Shown piece by piece: positions 8,292 to 17,272 of a stretch of 64,000 nucleotides of DNA. The notes under the pieces were generated by a model, which was not told the DNA's origin, made no database searches, and saw only the letters and a program-made list of their open reading frames with translations. Source of the stretch: Streptococcus sp. HPH0090 (GTDB lineage Bacteria; Bacillota; Bacilli; Lactobacillales; Streptococcaceae); the NCBI RefSeq assembly GCF_000411475.1, contig NZ_KE150464.1:496001-560000 (forward strand). Direction: 5' to 3'. The position numbers and the translations under genes are program-made. Numbering within the stretch: the first letter of the stretch is position 1; every line of letters starts with the position of its first letter.

Positions 8292-9415
8292 GATAATCTC
8301 TCCTTAAAGTCATGGTAACCAAAAGCTTTGACTAGACTGCACTCACCCTCTTTATCCATGAGATACAAACTTGGAAGCCCAATCCCGTTAAAGGTATTAT
8401 TTTTGACAAATGAGTAAATAGCCATGTCTTCAAAATAGAGGCGATCGCCGATTTTAATCGGTTTTTCAAAGCTGTAATCCCCAATGATATCCCCTGTCAG
8501 GCAAGTATTTGAAGAGAGTCTATAAGTATAAGGTTTTTCTTGCACTTCAAATCCATCTCTCAATGGGGGGCGATAAGGCATCTCAAGGACATCTGGCATA
8601 TGACAACTTGCCGAGGCGTCTAGCACCAAGGTCTCAATCCCGTTTTCAACAATATCTAAGACTTCTGTCGCTAGATAGCCCGCATTAAGGGCAATGGCTT
8701 CACCTGGTTCGACATAGACATCAAGGTTATAAGTTTCTCGAATACGTTTAATCTCAGAAATCAGTAATTCCACATCATAGTCATCTCTTGTAATGTGATG
8801 TCCACCACCCATATTGAGCCATTTAACTTGATGCAAATAGGTACCAAACTGGTCTTCTACTGCTTTCAAAGTCGTTTGTAAATCATCTGCCCCTTGCTCA
8901 CAGAGGGTATGAAAATGAAGTCCGTCAACCAATTCCAATAAATCACTTGGTATCTTATCCAAAGTTACTCCAAAACGAGAGCCAGGAGCACAAGGGTCAT
9001 AAAGCGCGTGGTCACCCTGCGTTGAACATTGAGGATTGATCCGAAGACCCACACTGATACCAGCTTCACGACAACGTTGACCATATTTTCGTAGTTGTCT
9101 CTCTGAGTTAAAAACAATATGATCCGATATTTGCAGTAGCTCTTCCATATCTGATTCCTTGAAAGCAGGCGCAAATACATGGACTTCCCCCGGAAACTCT
9201 TCTCTAGCTAACTTCGCTTCATAGAGTCCACTAGCTGTCGTACCTGATAGATACTGGCTAATTAGGGGATAGGTTTTATAGAGAGAATAAGCCTTTTGAG
9301 CTAGTAGAACCTTACAGCCGGTTTTTTCTTGAACCTGTTGCAGAATGCGGCAATTCTCTTCTAATTTTCCTAAGTCAATGATATAAGAAGGTGTTGGTAC
9401 TTGTTCTAACTTCAT
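8288..9415 (-). CDS. nspC: Carboxynorspermidine/carboxyspermidine decarboxylase
   Basis: 375-aa alanine-racemase-fold PLP decarboxylase. The PLP lysine lies in [11 protein letters not shown] (about residue 41), with substrate/dimer motifs [19 protein letters not shown] and YVEPGEAI. It decarboxylates carboxyspermidine (or carboxynorspermidine) made by the neighbouring dehydrogenase. Together the two give an S-adenosylmethionine-independent route from putrescine and aspartate semialdehyde to spermidine. Start and stop overlap both neighbours by one to four bases, so translation is coupled. Confidence 0.95.
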   Translation of the reverse strand: MKLEQVPTPSYIIDLGKLEENCRILQQVQEKTGCKVLLAQKAYSLYKTYPLISQYLSGTTASGLYEAKLAREEFPGEVHVFAPAFKESDMEELLQISDHIVFNSERQLRKYGQRCREAGISVGLRINPQCSTQGDHALYDPCAPGSRFGVTLDKIPSDLLELVDGLHFHTLCEQGADDLQTTLKAVEDQFGTYLHQVKWLNMGGGHHITRDDYDVELLISEIKRIRETYNLDVYVEPGEAIALNAGYLATEVLDIVENGIETLVLDASASCHMPDVLEMPYRPPLRDGFEVQEKPYTYRLSSNTCLTGDIIGDYSFEKPIKIGDRLYFEDMAIYSFVKNNTFNGIGLPSLYLMDKEGECSLVKAFGYHDFKERLS

Positions 9416-10674
9416 TAGTCCACCATTTGTGGATTTTCAACCACAACCCATGGCAAACCGTATTTATTCAAAGCTTCCATGAATGGATCTGGATCCAACT
9501 CTTCAAGATTAAACACTCCAGGTTGTCTCCAAGTGCCATCCATCACTAATTTTGTTCCAATCATGGCAGGAACACCTGTTGTGTAAGAGATAGCCTGTGA
9601 ACCAACTTCTGCGTAGCACTCCTGATGGTCGCAAACATTGTAGATGTAGATAGTCTTTTCAACGCCATCTTTGACACCTGTAAAGATACATCCGATATTG
9701 GTTTTTCCAACTGTACGTGGACCAAGACTTGCAGGATCTGGAAGCAAGGCTTTCAAGAATTGGATTGGCACGATTTCTTGACCGTTAAAGTTAATGGTAT
9801 CTGTACGAAGGAGCCCAACATTTTCCAAGCATTTCATGTGAGTTAGATAGGATTGGCCAAAAGTCATAAAGAAACGAATACGTTTAACACCTGGGATGTT
9901 TTTAGCCAATGATTCAATTTCTTCATGGTGGAGGAGATACATGTCTTTTTGACCAACTTGAGGGAAATCATACTCACGCTTGATAGACATGGCTTCAACT
10001 TCTACCCATTTTCCATCTTCCCAGTAAGAACCTGGTGCAGACACCTCGCGTAGATTGATTTCGGGGTTAAAGTTAGTTGCAAATGGATAACCGTGGTCCC
10101 CACCATTACAGTCTAAAATGTCGATATAGTGGATTTCATCAAAATAGTGTTTCAATGCATATGCAGTAAAGACGCTGGTTACACCTGGGTCAAAACCAGA
10201 ACCAAGAAGAGCGGTCAAGCCAGCTTCTTTGAATTTTTCTTGGTAAGCCCATTGCCATGAGTAGTCAAAGTAGGCAGTAAAACCAAGTTCTTTGCAGCGT
10301 TTCTCATAGATAGCACGCCATTCAGGGTCTTCTGTGTCTTCAGCCTCATAGTTGGCTGTGTCGATATAGTGGACTCCTGTTGCTAAACAAGCGTCCATAA
10401 TTGTCAAATCTTGGTATGGTAGAGCTACGTTCAAAACAGCTTCTGGCTTGTAGCTTTCAATCAAGGCAATGACTTCTTCGACATTGTCAGCATCAAGAGC
10501 AGCTGTTTCAATTTTAGTGCTTGTTTTTCCCTCTAATTTAGCTTTCAAGTCATCACATTTTGACTTGGTACGGCTAGCAATCATAATTTCTTTAAAAGTA
10601 TCGCTATCTTGGCAAATCTTTGATATAGCAACTTGGGCAACGCCCCCACATCCAATAACTAATAAACGACTCAT
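9415..10674 (-). CDS. Carboxynorspermidine/carboxyspermidine dehydrogenase (saccharopine dehydrogenase family)
   Basis: 419-aa NAD(P)-dependent enzyme with an N-terminal Rossmann motif VIGCGGVAQVAI and the saccharopine-dehydrogenase C-terminal domain. It condenses putrescine (or diaminopropane) with aspartate semialdehyde and reduces the imine. Other recognisable stretches are GSGFDPGVTSVF and NGGDHGYPFATNF. Often annotated LYS1, but its place between speE and nspC identifies the polyamine role. It overlaps nspC by one base and speE by four bases. Confidence 0.94.
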   Translation of the reverse strand: MSRLLVIGCGGVAQVAISKICQDSDTFKEIMIASRTKSKCDDLKAKLEGKTSTKIETAALDADNVEEVIALIESYKPEAVLNVALPYQDLTIMDACLATGVHYIDTANYEAEDTEDPEWRAIYEKRCKELGFTAYFDYSWQWAYQEKFKEAGLTALLGSGFDPGVTSVFTAYALKHYFDEIHYIDILDCNGGDHGYPFATNFNPEINLREVSAPGSYWEDGKWVEVEAMSIKREYDFPQVGQKDMYLLHHEEIESLAKNIPGVKRIRFFMTFGQSYLTHMKCLENVGLLRTDTINFNGQEIVPIQFLKALLPDPASLGPRTVGKTNIGCIFTGVKDGVEKTIYIYNVCDHQECYAEVGSQAISYTTGVPAMIGTKLVMDGTWRQPGVFNLEELDPDPFMEALNKYGLPWVVVENPQMVD

Positions 10675-11531
10675 TTTTTTCTTTCCTCTTCTTCTAAAAT
10701 GTCTTCTACATACTTAGGCAACATAAAGGCACCAATATGTAAGTTTGCAGTATAGTATTCTGTGAATAGCTGGCGTTTTTTCCAGCCTTCCTTGTCAAAA
10801 TCTTTGACAGGGTGATATTTTTTCGATGCAAATCCAAACAACCAATAGCCAGCAGGACTGGTAGGGATATGGGCCTGGTAAACCCGGCTAATTGGAAAGG
10901 CTTGATTGACCTTGCGGTGCATGCTTCGGCATGCTGACTCATCTTCGTCAAAGAAAGGACTACCATGCTGATAGATCATGATCCCGTCTTCTTTCAAGGC
11001 TCGATAACTATTGCCGTAAAATTCCTTGGTAAAAAGACCTTCTGTATGTCCAAATGGATCTGTCGCATCATTGATAATAATGTCGTAGTCATCTTCGCAG
11101 TTTCTCAAAAATCTCAATCCATTTTGATAATAAATAGTGACACGAGGGTCATCAAGTCCTGCAGCAAAGTCTGGGAAATATTCTCTACAAACCTCTACTA
11201 GCATCTCATCCGGTTCCACGATATCGATTTGGTCCAGTTCAGGATAGAGTGTTAATACCTGGGCAACACCTCCGTCACCACCCCCAATAACCAAGACTTT
11301 CTTTGGATTGGGATGGACAGCCATAGGCACGTGAACCGTCATTTCATTGTAGACAAAATCATCTGCATCTGAAAACAAGACATGCCCATTTAAAATCAAT
11401 ATCTTCCCAAAAGCAGGCGTGTCTAAAACTTCGATATCCTGCCATTCACTTTTACCAGCGTAGAGTTGTTTGGCTGTTCTCAGAGACAATTTCACATCTG
11501 GAGTATGAACTTCAGAAAACCATAAATCCAT
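10671..11531 (-). CDS. speE: Spermidine synthase
   Basis: 286-aa aminopropyltransferase. The SAM-like fold is shown by VIGGGDGGVAQVLTLYPE (about residues 82-99), DIVEPDEML and the catalytic aspartate region IINDATDPFG. It makes spermidine from putrescine and decarboxylated S-adenosylmethionine; no SAM decarboxylase is seen in this window, so its supply is uncertain. The start is immediately after the decarboxylase stop and the end overlaps the dehydrogenase start. Confidence 0.95.
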   Translation of the reverse strand: MDLWFSEVHTPDVKLSLRTAKQLYAGKSEWQDIEVLDTPAFGKILILNGHVLFSDADDFVYNEMTVHVPMAVHPNPKKVLVIGGGDGGVAQVLTLYPELDQIDIVEPDEMLVEVCREYFPDFAAGLDDPRVTIYYQNGLRFLRNCEDDYDIIINDATDPFGHTEGLFTKEFYGNSYRALKEDGIMIYQHGSPFFDEDESACRSMHRKVNQAFPISRVYQAHIPTSPAGYWLFGFASKKYHPVKDFDKEGWKKRQLFTEYYTANLHIGAFMLPKYVEDILEEEERKK

Positions 11532-12986
11532 TTAGTTCTCCTTTCTCTCAATAACATTGATGTGATTGACCTCTGGATCTTCCGTTCCTTGGAGGGAACA
11601 ACCACGTTCTTTGGCAAATTGAATATAATCGACAATTTCTCGTGTAATCCGTTCACCTGGCGCTAGGATTGGGATGCCGGGAGGGTAACACATGACAAAT
11701 TCCCCACAGACTTGGCCAACGGACTGGTCTAATGTTAAGCTTCTTCTCTCTGCATAGAAGGCTTCCTGAGGAGATAGCACCAACTCTGGTTGGATATATT
11801 CGCCAGCAATCAAATCTTTTCCATCTATTGAGTAGAGTCTCTTGATATCAGCTAGCGCACCCACTAAGCGCTCAATGTCTTGAATGCGGTCACCGATTGA
11901 AATATAGGCCAAGATATTGCCAATATCACCAAACTCAATTTGAATGTCATATTCGTCTCGCAAAAGGTCATAAACCTCGATACCTGTTAGGCCGATACCT
12001 TGGGTGTAGACTGACAACTTAGTAACGTCAAAATCACAAACAGATACACCATCTACTAGCTCTTTTGAGTAGGCATAGTAGCCACCGATGGCATTGATTT
12101 CACGACGAGCATATTCGGACAACTCAATGACCTTTTCAAAGGACTCTTTACCACGAAGGGCTAAGTTTCTACGAGAAACATCGAGACTTGCCATCAGCAA
12201 GTAAGATGCTGATGTTGACTGGGTGAGGTTAATGATCTGGCGGACATACTCAGGGTTCATCTGATTACCAACGAGAAGGAGCGAGCTTTGAGTCAAGCTG
12301 CCACCAGATTTATGCATAGACACTGCTGACATATCTGCTCCTGCATCCATAGCAGATAGAGGAAGTTTATCTGTAAAGTGCAGATGAGCTCCGTGAGCTT
12401 CATCTACTAAGACTTTCATTCCTGCAGCGTGAGCCATCTCTGTCAAGCCCTTTAAATCCGAACAAATTCCATAGTAGGTTGGATTGTTGACCAGGATAGC
12501 CTTGGCATCTGGATGTTCCTTAATAGCTTGTGCCACACGATCATTTTCAAGCCCCAAAGCAATACCGATTTTTGGATCCACACTCATCTCGATATAGATG
12601 GGAATAGCGCCACACAAAACGAGCGCATTGATGGCTGACTTATGAACATTTCGAGGAAGAATGATTTTATCACCTGCTTTACAGGTGGAGAGAATCATGG
12701 TTTGTACTGATGATGTTGTTCCACCGATCATTAAAAAGGCATGAGCCGCTCCAAAAGCTTCTGCAGCTAGTTCCTCTGCTTCTCGGATAATCGAAATGGG
12801 ATGTCCTAGATTATCCAATGGCTTCATAGAGTTAACATCTATACCTACACATTTTTCCCCTAAAAGTTCAACCAACTCTGGATTCCCACGGCCACGCTTA
12901 TGACCTGGTACATCAAAAGGTACAATTCTTTTCTTTCGTAACTTGACCAACCCCTCATAGATGGGAGCTTGGTTTTGATTTAACAT
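11532..12986 (-). CDS. speA: Orn/Lys/Arg decarboxylase, probably arginine decarboxylase
   Basis: Fold-type I PLP decarboxylase of the short (about 485 aa) Gram-positive class, 484 aa from the ATG at 12986. The PLP lysine is Lys226 in SMHKSGGSLTQ; other motifs are VPGHKRGRG, MIGGTTSSVQ, DEAHGAHL and the C-terminal CYPPGIPILAPGE. Annotators often call this cad (lysine decarboxylase), but the downstream agmatine genes argue for arginine to agmatine. A GGAG lies 12 bases upstream of the chosen ATG; an earlier in-frame ATG at 13010 has no site. First gene of the six-gene operon, behind a structured leader. Confidence 0.92.
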   Translation of the reverse strand: MLNQNQAPIYEGLVKLRKKRIVPFDVPGHKRGRGNPELVELLGEKCVGIDVNSMKPLDNLGHPISIIREAEELAAEAFGAAHAFLMIGGTTSSVQTMILSTCKAGDKIILPRNVHKSAINALVLCGAIPIYIEMSVDPKIGIALGLENDRVAQAIKEHPDAKAILVNNPTYYGICSDLKGLTEMAHAAGMKVLVDEAHGAHLHFTDKLPLSAMDAGADMSAVSMHKSGGSLTQSSLLLVGNQMNPEYVRQIINLTQSTSASYLLMASLDVSRRNLALRGKESFEKVIELSEYARREINAIGGYYAYSKELVDGVSVCDFDVTKLSVYTQGIGLTGIEVYDLLRDEYDIQIEFGDIGNILAYISIGDRIQDIERLVGALADIKRLYSIDGKDLIAGEYIQPELVLSPQEAFYAERRSLTLDQSVGQVCGEFVMCYPPGIPILAPGERITREIVDYIQFAKERGCSLQGTEDPEVNHINVIERKEN

Positions 12987-13054
12987 TATAAAGACATACT
13001 CCTTTATCATATTTTTTACACCTTAAGCATGTAAGGCTCTAAAGGATACTTATG

Positions 13055-13080
13055 AAAAAAGAGCAGGTTGGCACCTGCTC
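13055..13080 (-). terminator. Intrinsic terminator between the structured RNA and speA
   Basis: GAGCAGGT (13080-13073) pairs with ACCTGCTC (13068-13061) and is followed by TTTTTT on the minus strand. It is placed to stop transcription before the decarboxylase gene and so could be an attenuator. Confidence 0.85.
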
Positions 13081-13386
13081 TACAATCTACTGACGTGTTT
13101 ATGTTTGTTTCTTTTGAGTATGTCTGTTCCTGATGTTTCCTAACTCTCTAGTAGCAAATATTACGTACTTTATTGATCGTTTCACAAGATGACGTGTGCT
13201 TTCACCACACTAACAAATCTATACGAATTAGGACAAGTGTCCTAACATCAACTTATAAAAGTAGGCTTTTAACCCTATCAATAATGTGGCTTTTCAACCA
13301 CGCTTCGGCATTCAACCCTGCCTGTCCGTAGGCATTTTTTACTCGGGTTTATATTTGCTAGAAAACATCATCTCATTTTCTAAGCT
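13055..13386 (-). ncRNA. Structured RNA of about 330 nt: leader/attenuator of the polyamine operon or independent small RNA
   Basis: From the promoter at 13392-13420 a minus-strand RNA would start near 13386 and end at the terminator at 13055-13080. Its core is closed by long-range pairing: GATGTTT with AAACATC and TAGCAAATAT with ATATTTGCTA, about 210 nt apart. Inside are ACCC/GGGT enclosing TGCCT/AGGCA, GTGG/CCAC, a perfect TTAGGACA/TGTCCTAA hairpin (13228-13245) and GTGTG/CACAC. No ORF fits. It does not match tmRNA, RNase P RNA, lysine riboswitch or T-box motifs that I know; 6S RNA cannot be excluded. The terminator ends about 70 bases before the speA start. Confidence 0.6.
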
Positions 13387-13391
13387 TCATT

Positions 13392-13420
13392 ACTATATCA
13401 TGTTTTCACTATCTTGTAAA
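13392..13420 (-). promoter_or_regulatory. Strong sigma-A promoter of the structured RNA / polyamine operon
   Basis: On the minus strand, TTTACA (13420-13415), a 17-base spacer and TATAGT (13397-13392). Transcription would begin near 13386. The region from 13421 to 13583 upstream is AT-rich and shows nothing else. Confidence 0.75.
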
Positions 13421-13583
13421 GTATTTTTAGAACTTTTTTTAAACAATTTAATATTTTGTTCGTGAAATTCAACGAACCATTAAATAGAAACCGTTTTAAA
13501 ATAAGTTCAAAAAAATTAAAAAGGAACTAAAATACTCAGTTTATCAATTAGTTATAAGTATAGTCAACTATTCAAAATCCTAT

Positions 13584-14489
13584 TTACTCATCTCTCGCTA
13601 TTTGGCAAGCTAGTTCAAAATCAGTCATCAAATAATTTTCATCTAGGCGAATGAGACTATAATACTCATTCCAAAATAGAGAGTCACTGTTACTCAACCA
13701 CTGTAATCCATACCACAATTGAGTGACATCCTTTGTACTTGTTGGAGGAATTGACCATAGATGCTTCTTGAATGTTTCTTGCACAAGGGGAAGTTCCAGT
13801 TGAGAGGTTAAGTCCAGTTTATCCAATTTGAAAACAATAGAATGTTCTTTGGCTGCCTTGATACTTTCCTTGTTAAACCGTACCTGAATAACCTTAGAGT
13901 TTTCTAGAACCACATCCTTATCTGCAGCACCGTAAAAGGAAATACTACCAAGTACTATACCGTCTTTTACAAGAAGAAAGGGAGCGTAAGGGACAGCATT
14001 GCTATCCAGTCTGAAGCCTTTTTCGATGGTAACTGTTTTATCGCCTGGATACTTTTGGAAACTACCATCTGTCAGAAGGTCTTCGTAGTCGCTACCACCA
14101 TCACCCTGTCTTACATAGATATCAAATCCAGCTTCCATCAGATCGCTTGCTTTGGTTTCTGCCAAAGTGATTTTACTTTCATTAATTTGTAAAACCGGTG
14201 CTTGAGGTGGCAAACCAATCGTGAGATTAAACATGACCCCTACTAGAAAGACCATAAAAGTTATAAGGAGTGCGAGTAAAGACTTTCCAGTCCTTTTTCT
14301 TGCATTGAAAAGAGCCATTAGTGCTGGTAGGATAATCATTTTGGCTAAAATAGAATTCCCCACACCACCTCTATTTAAGGTCTGAAAAGCAAACATACCT
14401 GCGATTGCAATCAAGGTCAGGTAGACCAAAATCTCTCCTAAACCCAGTTTTTCTGTTCGAGTTTGTTGGTTTACAGCCGTTTCGTACAA
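13584..14489 (-). CDS. Unknown membrane protein with exported C-terminal domain
   Basis: 301 aa. Three N-terminal hydrophobic segments (about 20-38, 48-65, 72-92) are followed by an extracytoplasmic domain starting near residue 100. That domain shares a motif (ITLAETKASDLMEAGFDI) with the plus-strand protein at 14851-15870 (IIGETKASELLEQGF), so the two are paralogues. The start is a TTG directly abutting the stop of a 36-aa ORF, with AAAGGAGAG about 13 bases upstream, implying coupled translation. Function not recognised; the exported part suggests an envelope role. Confidence 0.75.
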   Translation of the reverse strand: MYETAVNQQTRTEKLGLGEILVYLTLIAIAGMFAFQTLNRGGVGNSILAKMIILPALMALFNARKRTGKSLLALLITFMVFLVGVMFNLTIGLPPQAPVLQINESKITLAETKASDLMEAGFDIYVRQGDGGSDYEDLLTDGSFQKYPGDKTVTIEKGFRLDSNAVPYAPFLLVKDGIVLGSISFYGAADKDVVLENSKVIQVRFNKESIKAAKEHSIVFKLDKLDLTSQLELPLVQETFKKHLWSIPPTSTKDVTQLWYGLQWLSNSDSLFWNEYYSLIRLDENYLMTDFELACQIARDE

Positions 14490-14600
14490 TTACTGTCCAT
14501 TCTCTCTCCTTTTCTTAAGAAAAAGATAAAAGCCCAGATCGAGCAGCAGATTAAAGATTGTAAAAACTATTAAAGTACCTATAATTACCGTTCTACCCAT
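14490..14600 (-). CDS. Tiny single-pass membrane protein (36 aa)
   Basis: ATG at 14600 preceded by AAAGGAG. The product begins MGRTVIIGTLIVFTIFNLLL and ends in a basic tail (FLKKRRENGQ), giving one membrane helix with the positive side in. Its TAA is followed at once by the TTG start of the 301-aa membrane protein. The ribosome site, tidy topology and gene-to-gene contact support it; no family is recognised. Confidence 0.6.
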   Translation of the reverse strand: MGRTVIIGTLIVFTIFNLLLDLGFYLFLKKRRENGQ

Positions 14601-14739
14601 GGCTCTCTACTCCTTTACGTTCTCTCTCAAATCTTATCTTTCTCTTTAATGTCCAATTCCCAACAAATAAAACGATTAGTAAGAAAGGACTACCTTCTAT
14701 CCGTATAATCGGTATAGCATAAATGGCAATGATTCCCAC
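14593..14739 (-). CDS. Possible second tiny membrane protein (up to 48 aa)
   Basis: An open frame from a GTG at 14739 runs VGIIAIYAIPIIRIEGSPF, then LLIVLFVGNW and a strongly basic tail, and ends with a TAG overlapping the start of the 36-aa ORF. The frame is open further upstream (FLGKYSQKYQQILKDKK) back to a stop, with no ATG, so either a non-ATG start is used or the 5' end is lost. Like its neighbour it encodes one helix plus a basic tail. Moderately speculative. Confidence 0.35.
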   Translation of the reverse strand: MGIIAIYAIPIIRIEGSPFLLIVLFVGNWTLKRKIRFERERKGVESHG

Positions 14740-14791
14740 CTTTTTATCTTTAAGGATTTGCTGATATTTCTGGCTATATTTCCCAAGAAAG

Positions 14792-14800
14792 TGCTATAAT
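14792..14800 (+). promoter_or_regulatory. Extended -10 promoter for the 14851 gene
   Basis: TGC followed by TATAAT (14795-14800) is an extended -10. The -35 is weak. The gene starts 51 bases downstream. Confidence 0.55.
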
Positions 14801-14850
14801 GGAGGTAATTAAGTGTTCTGTATCCATTGGTAAAAAAAGGAGAAATAGTC

Positions 14851-15870
14851 ATGTTCACTAGTATTGTTTTGGCTTTTTATGCTCTTTTCTTTCTTTCCTT
14901 ATCCTTTACCATTTACCTCTATATTAGACTTGTAGTTGCGGTTAAAAAAGGCAAAGACATTCCCAAATGGATTTATAAACTTGGCCATGCTGTTCAAGGA
15001 AGAATTCACGTTGACTATGAAGAAATCACTGATGCTAATGCCCTTAAAGAGATTCATTGGTTCTTTCTAATCTATCTAATCGTAAATCTACTGGTATTGG
15101 CTGGCTTCTACTATCATGGCAATAGCTTTCCTCAAGCCATTTATGAATGTTTGAAAAAACAATTTTTCATCGTACTTGTTTGTATGATTCTAAAAAGTTT
15201 TGGTAAATTTGTAGTACTGGCTATAAGAAAAAACTTTCATAACAGTCATGCTTATGCATCAACCAACGCTGTTATTGGGACAGCTTTTTTAACGAGTTAT
15301 GTTTTTATGTTTTGCATGATGATGAGTGGTCTTCCAGCTCAACCAGTTACAGTAACCATTCGAGATACTACTGTCATTATCGGAGAGACCAAGGCGTCCG
15401 AGCTATTAGAGCAAGGATTCACCTTCGAAGATAAAGGTGCAAATAATCCTATAACCAACCCAAAAAATGACCACTTCTACTACGGTCAGCTTCTTGAAGT
15501 CAAGCGGAATGATCAATCCTATGGCTTTATGAGCCTTACTCCTACAGGAAAAGATACTGATCAACTTAAAAACTGCGTCATCACCTATTACAGAACACCC
15601 AAGGATAGCAATCAACTAGAAGAAATTTCCATCAATCATGTCAAGCTAGCAAATCTCAAGCTCCAAGATTTTCAAACACGAAAATTAATCGATATCTTTG
15701 AAGTCAATCCTGCTGATTATAATGTCTCTGATAAGGATACCAAATTCATTCTGACTATTCAAACAGCAGATTACGACCTCTGGAAAAGATACCGGATTGA
15801 AGCCAAGTTCAATTCAGATGGTTCCCTAGATAGCTATGGTGTCAGAGCCCAACACAGTATATGGGAATAA
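14851..15870 (+). CDS. Unknown membrane protein with exported C-terminal domain, paralogue of the 13584 gene
   Basis: 339 aa from the ATG at 14851, which has AAAAGGAG at eight bases; the longer frame from a TTG at 14827 would start upstream of that site. Four hydrophobic segments (about 1-27, 68-88, 103-125, 145-165) are followed by an exported domain of about 170 residues. This domain begins with IIGETKASELLEQGF, shared with the divergent membrane protein at 13584-14489. The rest is hydrophilic and beta-rich in appearance. No known family. The divergent pair probably arose by duplication and inversion and may have related envelope functions. Confidence 0.75.
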   Translation: MFTSIVLAFYALFFLSLSFTIYLYIRLVVAVKKGKDIPKWIYKLGHAVQGRIHVDYEEITDANALKEIHWFFLIYLIVNLLVLAGFYYHGNSFPQAIYECLKKQFFIVLVCMILKSFGKFVVLAIRKNFHNSHAYASTNAVIGTAFLTSYVFMFCMMMSGLPAQPVTVTIRDTTVIIGETKASELLEQGFTFEDKGANNPITNPKNDHFYYGQLLEVKRNDQSYGFMSLTPTGKDTDQLKNCVITYYRTPKDSNQLEEISINHVKLANLKLQDFQTRKLIDIFEVNPADYNVSDKDTKFILTIQTADYDLWKRYRIEAKFNSDGSLDSYGVRAQHSIWE

Positions 15871-15922
15871 GATAGTATCATTTCAATACGAGCAAGTATA
15901 GGATTAAGTAAATGATTAAAAA

Positions 15923-16234
15923 CTACTTAATCTTATGCTTGTTCATTTTTTCTTGGAAAATATCTTTAAGAATTTGTCGCAATTCTTGAGCTTCCTTTTC
16001 TGGAAGCTGGCCTTCTTGTTCAGCGACTGCGTATAATTCTGGGTACTCGAGCGAGATTCTCTTGACAGTACGTGTAATAGCATGTTTTCTAACGAAAAAC
16101 GGTATACGTTTTATATATTCTTGAGGGATTAAGGCGATAATCTTATCCGCAGTTTCTTTATCACTCAGTTTAGAGAAAGTTAATCCCTTTTTAATCATTT
16201 CTTGTTCTTTTTCGGTAAAATCTTGTAATTCCAT
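15923..16234 (-). CDS. Small conserved helical protein, unknown
   Basis: 103 aa, acidic/basic and helical throughout (MELQDFTEKEQEMIKKG to QEKMNKHKIK), no membrane segment. A central IPQEYIKRIPFFVRKHAITR gives a basic patch. It is a single gene convergent with the 14851 gene, which it faces across about 50 bases. I recognise no domain. Length and the absence of stop codons in good streptococcal codon use support it being real. Confidence 0.6.
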   Translation of the reverse strand: MELQDFTEKEQEMIKKGLTFSKLSDKETADKIIALIPQEYIKRIPFFVRKHAITRTVKRISLEYPELYAVAEQEGQLPEKEAQELRQILKDIFQEKMNKHKIK

Positions 16235-16345
16235 ATATCTACTCCTTATCTTTAACGACTTGTTTTTGTATGAGAGCTAGTATCACTAGTCATGATAATG
16301 GTGTATCTAGTTACCCACGTCTATGTTTTCCTTTGTTAAAAATTC

Positions 16346-17227
16346 TTATTCTTTCGGTTGAGAATAGACTTCGATGTGCTGCCCTAGGACCTTGATTTCT
16401 ACAGGTAGATTATCGGATTTGTCACCATCAACATCCGTTTCTAATTCAGTATCTGAAGAAATCTTGATATGACGAGCTTTCAGATACTCGATATTATCAT
16501 TTACGACAACATCTCCCTTTAATAAATCAGGGATTACAGACAATTTAGTAAGAATCGATGCATCTTTTAGAATCAAAATATTAGCATAGCCATCCTTGTT
16601 TTCGTCAAAAATCTTCTTGTCAGCGAAATAATTGGTTAGGAGAACCAAGACATGACTGGCTGGGCCGATGTAATTTCCATTTTCTGTCTCAACTGTAATG
16701 TTAAATGCTTGATCTGTAACCACAGACTTCATGGTATTAATCGCATAGGCGAGCATACCAAACTTTGTTTTATCTTCTATCCCAACGTTGTGGATAGCTT
16801 CTGGCAAAGAGCCGATACTAAAGATATAGCCAAAATAGTTTCCATTTGATTTTCCGATATCAATCTTGTTGGTAGAACTAAAATCAAGCTCGTCGATCGC
16901 ACCGTCAATATCTTGATTGATTTCTAAAAATTTCGTAATGAGATTTCCAGTTCCTCCTGGGATAATCGCGAGTTTAGGAATGTAGTCTTTTTCCGCGATA
17001 CCTGAGATTACTTCATTGACAGTCCCATCTCCACCAAAAACAAGAACAGCATCATATCGCTCACGAGAAGCTTCTTCTGCAAAGTTTGTGGCGTCTTGCG
17101 CTTTCTCCGTAATTTTAATTTCCACATCTTCAAAATAGTCTCTAGCTTTATTCTCCAGTTTGACTTTATAATCCAAGGCTTTTTCGCCTCCAGAGGTTGG
17201 ATTGATGATTACCATAATTTTTTTCAT
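16346..17227 (-). CDS. Diacylglycerol/lipid kinase family protein (YegS/DgkB/BmrU type)
   Basis: 293 aa, DAGK catalytic fold. Signatures: IINPTSGGEKA near the N-terminus, the nucleotide-binding FGGDGTVNEVISG (about 63-75), IPGGTGNLITKF (about 95-106) and the C-terminal beta domain with LETDVDGDK. Such enzymes phosphorylate diacylglycerol or related lipids at the membrane surface, using ATP. It stands alone, about 45 bases before the 128-aa gene. Family sure, substrate inferred. Confidence 0.9.
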   Translation of the reverse strand: MKKIMVIINPTSGGEKALDYKVKLENKARDYFEDVEIKITEKAQDATNFAEEASRERYDAVLVFGGDGTVNEVISGIAEKDYIPKLAIIPGGTGNLITKFLEINQDIDGAIDELDFSSTNKIDIGKSNGNYFGYIFSIGSLPEAIHNVGIEDKTKFGMLAYAINTMKSVVTDQAFNITVETENGNYIGPASHVLVLLTNYFADKKIFDENKDGYANILILKDASILTKLSVIPDLLKGDVVVNDNIEYLKARHIKISSDTELETDVDGDKSDNLPVEIKVLGQHIEVYSQPKE

Positions 17228-17272
17228 TTATAATTCTCCTGTCATTAGATTTTCTCACTTTAACTAACCATC

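Noticed and set aside
7206-9415. Agmatine deiminase catabolic operon (arginine/agmatine energy pathway)
   Set aside because: No putrescine carbamoyltransferase, carbamate kinase or antiporter; the presence of aguB, nspC and the dehydrogenase fits biosynthesis.
13100-13386. Reading the RNA upstream of speA as tmRNA, RNase P RNA, a lysine riboswitch or a T-box
   Set aside because: No tRNA-like ends, no P4 core, no AGUA/GNUG or TGGNACC motif and no match to the aptamer consensus as I know it; only a GCCGAAGC word is shared with the lysine type. 6S RNA could not be ruled out.
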